A stretch of DNA of 38,229 nucleotides, taken from positions 1 to 38,229 of the forward strand of contig CAKORV010000007.1 of NCBI GenBank assembly GCA_934101625.1. Direction: 5' to 3'. This stretch comes from an uncultured Bacilli bacterium (GTDB lineage: Bacteria > Bacillota_I > Bacilli_A > RF39 > UBA660). Below, piece after piece: positions 16,160-24,232 of the stretch. Position numbers and translations under genes: made by a program. Within the stretch, counting starts at the first letter, position 1, and every line of letters begins with the position of its first letter. The notes beneath the pieces are model-generated. The model had not been told where the DNA came from. It made no database searches and was given only the letters and a program-made list of their open reading frames with translations.

Positions 16160-16648
16160 TTATATTTCAATTATATTTACTTCATTACCATGTTCTTTTA
16201 AAATATTAATTAAGTCATTTGTTTTTAACCATACAGTTGCATCATTCTTAAGTGGATGTACTCCAATAATACCTTTTCCTTTTAGAAAATACTCATCAAT
16301 ATATACACTTACTTTTCTTTCACTATCATTTAATATGCCAAGCAATGTAACAGAGCCTGGTGTTAATCCTAATATTTCTTTTAAATCATTTTCTCTAGCA
16401 AAACTCAAATGTCTAGTATTATATTTATTTTTAAATTCTTTTATATCAACTTTCTTATCATTTTTTAAACTTATTAAATAATACTTACTCTTTTTATCAT
16501 CAGTTAGAAAAACATTTTTAGCATCATATTCTGGATATTTTAAATTAATATTTTTTAATTCATCCATATTAAACACACTTTTATGTTCTTCAATTAAATA
16601 CCATATATTTTTACTTTTTATAAATTCATAAACATTTTCTTTTGTCAT
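16160..16648 (-). CDS. PrdX/YbaK-type aminoacyl-tRNA deacylase
   Basis: This 162-residue stand-alone editing domain resembles PrdX/ProX, which hydrolyses mischarged Ala-tRNA(Pro) or related species. Family features are VFLTDDKKSKYYLISLKNDKKVD (about 45-68, with the conserved Lys in the strand), RHLSFARENDLKEILGLTPGSVTLLGI (about 79-105) and the C-terminal HPLKNDATVWLKTNDL. The start ATG at 16648 follows AGGAG; the in-frame GTG at 16660 overlaps that site and is unlikely. It is the usual length for the family and acts in the cytoplasm. Confidence 0.85.
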   Translation of the reverse strand: MTKENVYEFIKSKNIWYLIEEHKSVFNMDELKNINLKYPEYDAKNVFLTDDKKSKYYLISLKNDKKVDIKEFKNKYNTRHLSFARENDLKEILGLTPGSVTLLGILNDSERKVSVYIDEYFLKGKGIIGVHPLKNDATVWLKTNDLINILKEHGNEVNIIEI

Positions 16649-16695
16649 ATTATAAAACACTCCTAGTAAGGTTTATCACTTTAAAATAGAAAAAA

Positions 16696-16711
16696 ACTAC
16701 TAATTAGTAGT
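16696..16711 (-). terminator. Terminator of the LTA-synthase gene
   Basis: Stem ACTACT/AGTAGT (16706-16711 with 16696-16701) with a 4-nt loop and a run of seven T on the minus strand. It overlaps the 3' end of the gene. Confidence 0.7.
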
Positions 16712-18667
16712 ATTTTTCTTTATTTTTTTAAAATAATCACATTTTAAAGTTAGATCATTTTTTCTTTCAAGATAATTCACATAATAATTCATCATTTCTA
16801 AGTCTTCATCACTTATCTTGCCATTATTGACAACTTCTCCCCCACTTACATATACATCACCATCATACCAACTATAATCACTAAAGAAAACTAGTCCATT
16901 ATAATCATTTGACAATGCATTTTCTCCAATATAATAATTTGGATTATATTCTATATCAAATAAATTCAATATTGTTGGTAATATATTTAATTGAGATGTT
17001 ACATCTTTTATTGTTTTTTTTGTTTCACCATTGTTATATATATAAAAAGGTGTATGATTTATTAAATTATTACTTGTATCTTTATATTTATCTAATATTG
17101 TTTGATCACTTAAAGTATATAGGTAATGATCAGTAAACACTACAATTGCTGTATTGTCCATTAGTTCATTATCTTCTAATTTTTGTAATAAAAGTTCTAC
17201 CATGTAATCTGTTTCTTTTACCTGTCTTCTAGCACATTCTTCCTCTGTTAAAGTTGGTAATACATAATCTTTTGGTAGTTCTTCTACACCTAGAGTTTCT
17301 AATGCATCTAAGGTAACAAGTTTTTTGCATACACCAGAAGATGTACTGAAAGGTAAATGAGAAGAGTATGTAATTATATAATCAACAAACTTTTCGTTTT
17401 CAAACATTTTGTTACTAAAATCTTCATTTAATATCATTTCTCTATCTAATTCATATTCTTTATTCTTATAATCATACATATCTACTAAGCCATAATAATT
17501 GTCATATCCCCAGTTTTTGTAATTGGCTCCTCTTGAATAAAATTCACTTGTATTCATATGAAAAGCATTTACTGAATACCCTAATGATTTAAATAGTTTG
17601 GCTAATGTATATGGAAAATCATTTTTACTAAATGAATATGCATTTTGAGTATAACTTAAAGGTGTGATAAATCCTGTGTTGACAGCAAATTCTGAATTAA
17701 ATGTACTTCCCCCACCATTATAATATGAATAATGGTTTGTAAAGTTTATACTATTATTCATTAATTTATATAGATTTGGAGTATCATTTTCATTTAATAA
17801 CCATTCATCTACTCCTTCTAATTGTAGTATAATTAAATTTTTATCTTTTAATAATCCTGTGTAAGAATCAGTTTTTCTTTCTACTTCTGTTTTGTAAACA
17901 TCTTCTAAAAAGGTTAACTCTTCTTCATTATCTGTTTTTTTTGGCTTTATAAATGTTATATAAAAATTTCTTATACTATACTCATAAAGTCCACTTATTC
18001 TCATACTTTTATTATTATCGTTAAAACTAATATATATATTTCTTGGATTTTTCCATGTTGACCATGTTAATTCATCATTCTTTTTGCCTAATAAAAAAGG
18101 TGTTAATGTATGCAGTATGATAAAGACAATTAATATAATTATTAAACTTTTATAATTGTTCCTTTCATTATTAGGGTAATTTTTATAAGCAAAGATAAAG
18201 ACTATTAACGTTAATGCACTTAATACATAAACCCATATATTACATGTTAGTAAAGCATCTTTAATATATGAAGATCCTTCACCCGCTAGTAAGACAAGTG
18301 AAAAATCAAAAAATGTATCTGTCATACTATAATAAACATTGTTAGTAATAAATAGTCCAAATGATAAGATAAAGAAAAATAAATACAATTTTTTACCTAT
18401 ACTCTTCTTAAAACTAATTGATACACCAACTATAAATAAAATCCATATAAGCGTAAATAAATTTGGAACTAATCTATATATCTTATAGAATCCAATTTTA
18501 TGTCCTAATCCTCTTGTAAACAAATCCATTAAAAGAAAAGGAACACACATATATATTACTCTTCTGTTATTTTTTATAAAATTTAATATTTTAATTAAGA
18601 TATCAAATATTTTATTACTCTTTTTAATATTTTTTCTATTATTCTTTTTTACTTCTTTTTTCATCAT
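16700..18667 (-). CDS. LTA-synthase-family glycerol phosphate transferase
   Basis: This 655-residue membrane enzyme has a basic N-terminus, about five membrane helices (about 38-185) and an extracellular sulfatase-like domain from about 275. Catalytic and metal residues are visible: Glu284 (LQLEGVD), the nucleophile Thr322 (GGGSTFNSEF), YSSHLPF, and VVFTDHYLY with the Asp-His pair. LtaS enzymes take glycerol phosphate from phosphatidylglycerol and extend the lipoteichoic acid chain. The size is that of LtaS/YfnI proteins. The ATG has only a weak ribosome binding site (GTGATTT). It is probably linked in function with the UgtP-like gene at 14785-15957. Confidence 0.88.
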   Translation of the reverse strand: MMKKEVKKNNRKNIKKSNKIFDILIKILNFIKNNRRVIYMCVPFLLMDLFTRGLGHKIGFYKIYRLVPNLFTLIWILFIVGVSISFKKSIGKKLYLFFFILSFGLFITNNVYYSMTDTFFDFSLVLLAGEGSSYIKDALLTCNIWVYVLSALTLIVFIFAYKNYPNNERNNYKSLIIILIVFIILHTLTPFLLGKKNDELTWSTWKNPRNIYISFNDNNKSMRISGLYEYSIRNFYITFIKPKKTDNEEELTFLEDVYKTEVERKTDSYTGLLKDKNLIILQLEGVDEWLLNENDTPNLYKLMNNSINFTNHYSYYNGGGSTFNSEFAVNTGFITPLSYTQNAYSFSKNDFPYTLAKLFKSLGYSVNAFHMNTSEFYSRGANYKNWGYDNYYGLVDMYDYKNKEYELDREMILNEDFSNKMFENEKFVDYIITYSSHLPFSTSSGVCKKLVTLDALETLGVEELPKDYVLPTLTEEECARRQVKETDYMVELLLQKLEDNELMDNTAIVVFTDHYLYTLSDQTILDKYKDTSNNLINHTPFYIYNNGETKKTIKDVTSQLNILPTILNLFDIEYNPNYYIGENALSNDYNGLVFFSDYSWYDGDVYVSGGEVVNNGKISDEDLEMMNYYVNYLERKNDLTLKCDYFKKIKKNTTN

Positions 18668-18767
18668 AAATCACAACACAATTATACTATAAATTCAATT
18701 GACAGTAAACCCTTAGTAATTTTATTATGTACATGTTTTGTTATTTTATGTGTTTTTAATAGGTTTA

Positions 18768-19217
18768 TTAATTACAAACTAATTCTGTTTGCAGATTTAT
18801 TTTTTTTCTTAATTCTCTTTTTGTTAAATTAAATTTATTTGAAATATTTAAGTAATACTCTATCTCCTTTTCATCTTTTAAACTTAATATTTCGCATATG
18901 TTTGACCAGGTGATATTAAAAGTTTTGAATTGGGCCGACACTGTCGGCCATTTTTCATGTAACAAATAAAATTGACGCATTTTTTTCAACATTCTTTCCG
19001 AGTACCCCTTACCAAGTTCACTCGTTAATCTATCAGAATATTCTTTAATAAGTTGGTTACCATACTTAGCTCTTGCTTCTCCACCTTGGGCTTCTATAAG
19101 TAATTTTCCTACATTATAATATCCTTCTAAATCTTTTTGATTACTTTTATATTCTCTTACTTTTCTTCCAATTATATTATCTATTAATATATTTTTTATT
19201 TCATCATAATAGTTCAT
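18768..19217 (-). CDS. Truncated YhcG/DUF1016 copy: N-terminal domain only
   Basis: This 149-residue protein is nearly identical over about 140 residues to the N-terminal DUF1016 domain of the full gene upstream, then ends after KKINLQTELVCN without the PDDEXK nuclease domain. The reading frame is open and has a good ribosome binding site (AGGAGAAAGAA before ATG), so it may be a real short protein rather than debris. The start overlaps the end of the full-length gene by 14 nt. It could form mixed dimers with the complete protein or act as a dominant variant; that is inference. It carries the palindrome at 18933-18949. Confidence 0.7.
   Translation of the reverse strand: MNYYDEIKNILIDNIIGRKVREYKSNQKDLEGYYNVGKLLIEAQGGEARAKYGNQLIKEYSDRLTSELGKGYSERMLKKMRQFYLLHEKWPTVSAQFKTFNITWSNICEILSLKDEKEIEYYLNISNKFNLTKRELRKKINLQTELVCN
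18933..18949. repeat. GC-rich palindrome inside the truncated YhcG copy
   Basis: GGCCGACA-C-TGTCGGCC, 8-bp perfect arms. On the plus (antisense) strand it is followed by ATTTTTC, giving a terminator shape. It encodes the PTVSA part of the DUF1016 domain. Confidence 0.75.
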
Positions 19218-20163
19218 TTCTTTCTCCTAAATATTCACAAATATTTTCATCACTTGTTATAAATCTTCTTATTCTTATTTCATCACTATTTATATATTTT
19301 ATTAACCATTTATTATCTTGTCTACATAGGATTACTCCGTTAGTTTTATTGTGATAATCTTTCTTTAATTCTAAATCTATATAATTCATATATGTTTGTA
19401 TTTGACCAATATGCTCTTTCTTTAGTTCTGTTATTTTTAGTTCTGCTACAACATAATTCAAATCAATTGTATTAAACAATAAGACATCAATATAATTGTA
19501 ATTATTTCCTATTTTAATTTTATACTGACTTTTTACGTAGGTATATCCATCTCCGAGTGCATCACATAATTCAACTGAATTTTCATCTATATATTTTTGA
19601 AGTATTTTTTCTGTTAGTTTTTCTTTAAACTTTAAACCATTTAATACTACTGGATTAGGTATTGTATCTTTAATTGTTACTACTTCTTGCTTAGATAACT
19701 TTTCTTTTACGTCATCATCAAGCCTATCATATTCTTTTAATTTAATTCTTTTTCTTAAATCTCTTGTCGATAAATTAAATTTATTTGAAATATTTAAGTA
19801 ATATTTTATCTCTTTTTCATCTTTTAAACTTAGTATTTCACATATATTAGACCAAGTTATATTAATACTTCTAAATTGGTCCGACACTGTCGGACTTTTT
19901 TTGATTAACAAGTAAAATTCTCTCATATATTTTAATCTGGTTGGTGTATATCCTTTTCCAAGTTCACTCGTTAATCTCTCAGAATATTCTTTGATAAGCT
20001 GATTACCATATTTAGCTCTTGTTTCTCCGCCTTGGGCTTCTATAAGTAATTTTCCTACATTATAGTATCCATCTAAATCTTTTTGATTACTTTTATATTC
20101 TCTTACTTTTCTTCCTATTATATTATCTACTAATATATTTTTTATTTCATCATAATAGTTCAT
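19204..20163 (-). CDS. YhcG-type PDDEXK nuclease-family protein (DUF1016)
   Basis: This 319-residue protein has the N-terminal DUF1016 domain (about 5-145, with YxVGKLLIEAQG, KYGNQLIKEYSERL, FNITWS-like NITWSNICEILSL) and a C-terminal PDDEXK_YhcG nuclease-like domain (about 175-310). Active-site candidates are Asp226 (YIDVLLF), Glu241 and Lys243 (AELKI) and a Gln in GQIQTYM. Family members are found in defence islands and near mobile elements; the precise role is unsettled. The length is a little short of the family norm. GGAGGG precedes the ATG. The tandem truncated copy follows at once. It carries the palindrome at 19879-19895. Confidence 0.88.
   Translation of the reverse strand: MNYYDEIKNILVDNIIGRKVREYKSNQKDLDGYYNVGKLLIEAQGGETRAKYGNQLIKEYSERLTSELGKGYTPTRLKYMREFYLLIKKSPTVSDQFRSINITWSNICEILSLKDEKEIKYYLNISNKFNLSTRDLRKRIKLKEYDRLDDDVKEKLSKQEVVTIKDTIPNPVVLNGLKFKEKLTEKILQKYIDENSVELCDALGDGYTYVKSQYKIKIGNNYNYIDVLLFNTIDLNYVVAELKITELKKEHIGQIQTYMNYIDLELKKDYHNKTNGVILCRQDNKWLIKYINSDEIRIRRFITSDENICEYLGERNELL
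19879..19895. repeat. GC-rich palindrome inside the full YhcG gene, terminator-like on plus strand
   Basis: GTCCGACA-C-TGTCGGAC, 8-bp perfect arms followed on the plus strand by seven T. It is the counterpart of the palindrome at 18933-18949, with one base pair of the stem replaced in a compensatory way. Confidence 0.78.
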
Positions 20164-20238
20164 TTTATGCCCTCCTATATGATATATACGACAAAAAACA
20201 TACGAACACTTTTATTTATTCAAAAAGACATATAAAAA

Positions 20239-20262
20239 ACAAGTAACTTTATAATTACTTGT
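20239..20262 (-). terminator. Terminator after nusG
   Basis: Stem ACAAGTAA/TTACTTGT (20255-20262 with 20239-20246), 8-nt loop, then TTTTTTAT on the minus strand. Confidence 0.75.
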
Positions 20263-20281
20263 CACTGTTCTTACTTTTATT

Positions 20282-20821
20282 TTACATTTTACTTATTTGT
20301 GATAATTCAACTTCAACTGGAGTTTCTTGACCAAATAAATCAATTAAAATATTTAATTTTTGATTTTCTAAATCAATACTTTGTACTTTACCATACATTT
20401 CTTTAAATGGTCCATCAACAATTTTTACAGAATCTCCTTCTTTCAAATCATTTTCTAAGTCTAATCTACTCATTCCTTCATTAGCAAGTATTTTATCTAT
20501 TTCAGCGGGACTTAAAGGAATAGGTTTTGCACCTTTACCACTTGAACCTATAAATCCAGTAACCCCTGGTGTATTTCTAACTGCATACCAAGCTTCATCA
20601 CTCATAATCATTTCAACTAAAACATATCCTGGAAACATTTTTTTAGTTTTTTCTTTCTTTATTCCATCTTTAATTTCAACTTCTTTAGTTTCTGGAATAA
20701 CAACTCTAAAAATATTATTTTCCATTCCCATTGATTCAGTACGCATTTCTAAGTTTTCTTTTACTTTACTTTCATGTCCTGAATAAGTATTAACTACATA
20801 CCATAATTTTTCATTTTCCAT
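20282..20821 (-). CDS. nusG: Transcription factor NusG
   Basis: NusG binds RNA polymerase through its N-terminal domain and links it to Rho or ribosomes through a C-terminal KOW domain. The 179-residue sequence shows WYVVNTYSGHESKVKENLE at the start, MFPGYVLVEMIMSDEAWYAVRNTPGVTGFIG in the middle, and the KOW segment GDSVKIVDGPFKEMYGKV near residue 127. It follows secE by one base, the classic order, but the usual rplK-rplA genes do not follow: a terminator and the YhcG genes lie downstream instead. Confidence 0.97.
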   Translation of the reverse strand: MENEKLWYVVNTYSGHESKVKENLEMRTESMGMENNIFRVVIPETKEVEIKDGIKKEKTKKMFPGYVLVEMIMSDEAWYAVRNTPGVTGFIGSSGKGAKPIPLSPAEIDKILANEGMSRLDLENDLKEGDSVKIVDGPFKEMYGKVQSIDLENQKLNILIDLFGQETPVEVELSQISKM

Positions 20822-20822
20822 A

Positions 20823-20993
20823 CTAACTCACTAATCCTTTCAAGAAAGTAAATAATACATCAAACCCATAAAAATATACACCAAAGAATAACATAAGTAC
20901 AAGTACTACACAAGAATACTTTACCATTGTTTTTCCCTTAGGCCAACGTATTGCTTTAGTTTCACTTTTAACACCTTTAAAAAAATCTTTCAT
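20823..20993 (-). CDS. secE: Preprotein translocase subunit SecE
   Basis: This 56-residue single-helix subunit of the SecYEG channel has an amphipathic N-terminal segment (FFKGVKSETKAIRWPKGK, the family's WP motif) followed by the membrane helix (about 25-50). I chose the ATG at 20993 because GGAGG lies 9 nt upstream and the product then has normal SecE size; the frame from 21068 adds 25 residues without homology. It is co-transcribed with nusG. Confidence 0.93.
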   Translation of the reverse strand: MKDFFKGVKSETKAIRWPKGKTMVKYSCVVLVLMLFFGVYFYGFDVLFTFLKGLVS

Positions 20994-21056
20994 TAATAAT
21001 GACCTCCATAAAAAAAACACATTCGTGCTTGATGAATAAAATATACCATAAAAATA

Positions 21057-21078
21057 AGGAAAATACAAGTACTTTCCT
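21057..21078 (-). terminator. Terminator of the ecf-truA operon
   Basis: Stem AGGAAA/TTTCCT (21073-21078 with 21057-21062) and a 10-nt loop able to pair partly, followed by TTATTTTTAT on the minus strand, directly after the truA stop codon. Confidence 0.6.
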
Positions 21079-21804
21079 TTAATAATTTACTTTATTTAAA
21101 TATAAACCTTCAGAAGAAGCAGTTATTCCAAGTTTAGTCCTATCTCTGCTTTCCAATATACTATTTATATCATTTATATTCTTTTTACCTTCATTTAATT
21201 CTAAAAACAATCCTATTATATTTCTTACCATATATTTTAAAAAACCATCTGCATTTATGTATATTTTTAATATTTCATTTTCTTCCTTAAATCTTATGTA
21301 ATTTATAGTTCTAACATAATTATCTTTTTCATTATCAGATGTAAAACTTTTGAAGTCATGTGTTCCTATAATAAATTTAGTAGCTTCCTTTAGCAAATCA
21401 ATATTAATTAATTTATTATACTCAAATTCTATATTTCTTTTTGTTGGAGAGTATTCCCCTGTATTAATAATATACACATATTCTTTACTAATTACATTAT
21501 ACCTAGCATGAAATTCATCATTTACCATTTCTATATTTCTGATATATATATCTTTGTTTGTTAAATCATTAAGTCCTTTAATAAGCTTTTTTGTATTTAT
21601 TATATCATCATAATCAAAATGAAAGTAAAAATCATTTGCGTGTACACCTTTATCTGTTCTAGAACAACCCGTTATTTTAATATCTCTATTTAAAATCTTA
21701 CTAAGTTTTCTTTCTATCTCTCCTTCAATTGTAACTTTATCTTTTTGTATTTGGAATCCATAATAATTAGTTCCATCATAACTTATATTAACCAAATATC
21801 TCAT
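21079..21804 (-). CDS. truA: tRNA pseudouridine(38-40) synthase TruA
   Basis: TruA isomerises uridines 38-40 in the tRNA anticodon arm. The 241-residue protein shows ISYDGTNYYGFQIQ at the start, the catalytic Asp51 in CSRTDKGVHA, and the C-terminal blocks GTHDFKSFT and FLKYMVRNIIG. The length is normal. Its ATG overlaps the ecfT stop (ATGA), and the ecfA1-ecfA2-ecfT-truA order is the conserved Firmicutes arrangement. Confidence 0.96.
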   Translation of the reverse strand: MRYLVNISYDGTNYYGFQIQKDKVTIEGEIERKLSKILNRDIKITGCSRTDKGVHANDFYFHFDYDDIINTKKLIKGLNDLTNKDIYIRNIEMVNDEFHARYNVISKEYVYIINTGEYSPTKRNIEFEYNKLINIDLLKEATKFIIGTHDFKSFTSDNEKDNYVRTINYIRFKEENEILKIYINADGFLKYMVRNIIGLFLELNEGKKNINDINSILESRDRTKLGITASSEGLYLNKVNY

Positions 21805-22562
21805 AATAATCCCCTCTCAAATACAATGTAAAATGCTATAAATATTAAATGTACCAATAAATAAAATACATCTCTATAATTAAATTTATTTGTATTTAAA
21901 TTAGTTCTCATTTTTCTATTAATATTATAGAGTCTCAACTCACTCATAAATTTCATTCTTTTTATTTTGTTTATAGTTAGTCTTAAAGTATTCTTAATAG
22001 TGTTAAATTGTACTATTAACCTAGAAAGTATATCTCCATGAAAATAATCTAATCCTCTTGATGATGCACTTTTTACTACTTCAAGATCAGTCGTGATAAG
22101 AATTGGAAGGAAAGTAATCCCTGTAGTCAATATAAATGATATTTTACTTAGCTTTAGATTGAATACATTAAATACATTTAATACTTTTTCTATAGAATAT
22201 TTAAGTTCACTATTACTTGTAGTATAAAAAATCAACATTAGATATTCAATTATTAAACTTATTTTAATAAATATAGTTATTGCATTTTCTAAACTTAGAC
22301 CTTTACTTGCAAGCATAAATAACAAAAATATATAAACATACCTTAATCCATAAAGCATACCAATGTAAAGTCTTATTGGAACATTAGAATAATAAATCAT
22401 CATGAAAACAAAGAATAATATAACTACATGTAATTTAATATTCATACTACCTATCATTGTTAATATAAATATAAGTAAACAAACTAATTTTATAATAGGA
22501 TTTAATTTATGAATGTTACTTTCAACTGGATAATAAGAACCAAAATATTTATTATTTTGCAT
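21801..22562 (-). CDS. ecfT: ECF transporter transmembrane subunit EcfT, divergent
   Basis: EcfT is the membrane scaffold that links vitamin-binding S components with the two EcfA ATPases. The 253-residue protein has the family opening GSYYPVESNIHKLNPIIKL, several membrane helices (about 27-105 and 227-247) and the coupling region. The first XRG motif is still recognisable (SASSRGL, about 168-174), but the second, normally ARGY-like, reads SELRLYN, so the Gly is replaced by Leu. This is notable beside two degenerate ATPases. It overlaps ecfA2 by 11 nt and truA by 4 nt. No S-component gene is in the window. Confidence 0.85.
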   Translation of the reverse strand: MQNNKYFGSYYPVESNIHKLNPIIKLVCLLIFILTMIGSMNIKLHVVILFFVFMMIYYSNVPIRLYIGMLYGLRYVYIFLLFMLASKGLSLENAITIFIKISLIIEYLMLIFYTTSNSELKYSIEKVLNVFNVFNLKLSKISFILTTGITFLPILITTDLEVVKSASSRGLDYFHGDILSRLIVQFNTIKNTLRLTINKIKRMKFMSELRLYNINRKMRTNLNTNKFNYRDVFYLLVHLIFIAFYIVFERGLL

Positions 22563-23394
22563 TTCTATATACCTCCTTTATAAGATCTAAAATATTTGTA
22601 GTATAAGTTATGTTTTTATTTTTTTTATTACAAGCATTTATAAATTTAACTATATTAGGAGTTTCTAAATCATAAAATGTAAGCATTTTATCATTTTCTA
22701 AAGATTTTCTATCTCCAGTTAATACAACTCTTCCACGATCGATTACAAATACTTTATCTGTTACTTGATAACAAAAGTCGGTATCTTTAGTAATTAGTAT
22801 TATTGTTTTTTTATATTTATCTCTTAATAATTTTAATAGTTTTATAAGTTTTTCCTTTTCTTTAGCACCCAAACCAAATGTTATATCTTCAAGTATTAAT
22901 AATTTAGGGTTAAATATTAAAGATGATGCTAGGCTTACTTTTCTTTTTTCTTCTAAAGTTAATTCACTTATCTTTTTGTCTAAATATTCTTCATCTAAAT
23001 CAACTAATTTTATTGCTTCTTTAATTCTAATTTCTTTTTTATTTAATTTATATTTAAAGTATTTTATTCCAAAATTAAGTTCTTCTTTAACTGTATTATT
23101 AAATAGCATTTTTTCTACATCTTTTTTTACATAACCTATATTCATCCTTAGTTTATTTATATTCTTAACTCTTCTTCCATCATTTACATAGTTAAATACT
23201 CTTATGGTTCCTTTAGTTGGTACTTTAATTATACTTATAAGTTCTCCGATAGATTCTATTCCACTTGATGTATTACCTATTATACTTGTTATTTTATTAT
23301 CTTCTATCATAAATGATACATTCTTTAAATATATTTTTTCTAAAGGTGATTTCATATTTTCTATGTATGTTACATCATTAAACACTATTTCCAT
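22552..23394 (-). CDS. EcfA2-like ATPase homologue with degenerate catalytic motifs
   Basis: By order (second of ecfA-ecfA-ecfT-truA), length (280) and fold motifs this descends from EcfA2. The Walker A site reads GNTSSGIES (40-48): Ile replaces the essential Lys. The Q-loop Gln is Lys (YVKKD, about 90), the signature LSGGQ is LTLEE (145-149), Walker B plus catalytic Glu is LLILED (165-170) with Asp and Glu swapped, and the switch His is Lys203 (LITKD). Less critical parts remain normal (MLFNNTVKEELNFG, SLASSLIFNPKL). The frame is intact, so the protein is probably made but is unlikely to hydrolyse ATP. Confidence 0.8.
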   Translation of the reverse strand: MEIVFNDVTYIENMKSPLEKIYLKNVSFMIEDNKITSIIGNTSSGIESIGELISIIKVPTKGTIRVFNYVNDGRRVKNINKLRMNIGYVKKDVEKMLFNNTVKEELNFGIKYFKYKLNKKEIRIKEAIKLVDLDEEYLDKKISELTLEEKRKVSLASSLIFNPKLLILEDITFGLGAKEKEKLIKLLKLLRDKYKKTIILITKDTDFCYQVTDKVFVIDRGRVVLTGDRKSLENDKMLTFYDLETPNIVKFINACNKKNKNITYTTNILDLIKEVYRNAK

Positions 23395-24155
23395 ATTTTA
23401 TCAACTAACCCTTCATAACTTAAATTATAATTTTTTATAAGTTCATAATCTTTCATATATTTATTTAATTGTACAATAAATGGCAAGTTAAATCCTAATC
23501 TTTTCATAATTATTTCTTCATTTAAGACACTTATTGTTTTACCACTTATAACTATTTTCTCTTTATTAGAAATAATTAGTTTATTTCCATATAAGCTTTC
23601 TTCTATATCATTTGTAAAATTTACGACAACTCCACCAGTTTTAATGAAAGATTTCAAATAATTTATTAATACCTCTTTATCTTTTTTATCAAGTAAACCA
23701 AATATATTGTTAATAATTATTATTTTTGGACAAAATACAAGGGCACTTCCTACATTAAGTAATGCTCGTTTAGAAGAATTTATATTATATGGACTTTCAT
23801 TTAGTATAGTATCTAATCTTAATTTATTAGAAAATTCCATTATTGATTCATACATACTTTTATTTTTAAATCCAAGATTTTCTAATGGATATGCTAATTC
23901 ATCAATAACAGTTTCAGAATCATATATATTTACTAATTCATATAGACTAAAAGCAACGTTTCTCCTATAAATAGATAAGTTATCTTTGGTAACTTTTTTG
24001 TTATTATAAGTGATATAATCATTTTCTTCTTTAAATAATAAATTTTTAACTATTTGTTCATTCAAACTTCCAATAAATGTATAAAAGTTACCTGTTTCTA
24101 ATTCAAAATTAATATCATCATTTTCATAGTATTTTAATATAATTTCATTTTCCAT
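23385..24155 (-). CDS. EcfA1-like ATPase homologue with degenerate catalytic motifs
   Basis: This 256-residue protein is first in the ecf operon and aligns with EcfA1 in outline. The P-loop position reads GSLNEQIVK (29-37), with no GxxGxGK motif. The signature region is NINSSKRALL (124-133), Walker B is IIIINN (145-150) with both acidic residues replaced by Asn, and the switch His is Asn182 (NFTND). A D-loop-like GLLD is kept. The ORF is uninterrupted and has a good start (AAGAGG before ATG) and a normal overlap with the next gene. It is probably a structural or pseudo-ATPase subunit; without the operon context the family would be hard to recognise. Confidence 0.72.
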   Translation of the reverse strand: MENEIILKYYENDDINFELETGNFYTFIGSLNEQIVKNLLFKEENDYITYNNKKVTKDNLSIYRRNVAFSLYELVNIYDSETVIDELAYPLENLGFKNKSMYESIMEFSNKLRLDTILNESPYNINSSKRALLNVGSALVFCPKIIIINNIFGLLDKKDKEVLINYLKSFIKTGGVVVNFTNDIEESLYGNKLIISNKEKIVISGKTISVLNEEIIMKRLGFNLPFIVQLNKYMKDYELIKNYNLSYEGLVDKIWK

Positions 24156-24210
24156 ATTGTTTACCTCTTAAAACTATTATACAAAATTAATCTTTTAATT
24201 AAAAGAAAAA

Positions 24211-24232
24211 ACTTAAACAAATCAGTTTAAGT
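24211..24232 (-). terminator. Terminator of the 24222-25628 gene
   Basis: Stem ACTTAAAC/GTTTAAGT (24225-24232 with 24211-24218), 6-nt loop, then TTTTTTC on the minus strand. Confidence 0.8.

Noticed and set aside
16125..16481. Plus-strand frame of 118 codons opposite the PrdX-like gene
   Set aside because: It is antisense to a gene with clear family motifs and has no ribosome binding site.
18933..19895. Insertion-sequence ends or attachment sites
   Set aside because: The palindromes lie inside conserved coding sequence at homologous codons, with no transposase or target duplication nearby.
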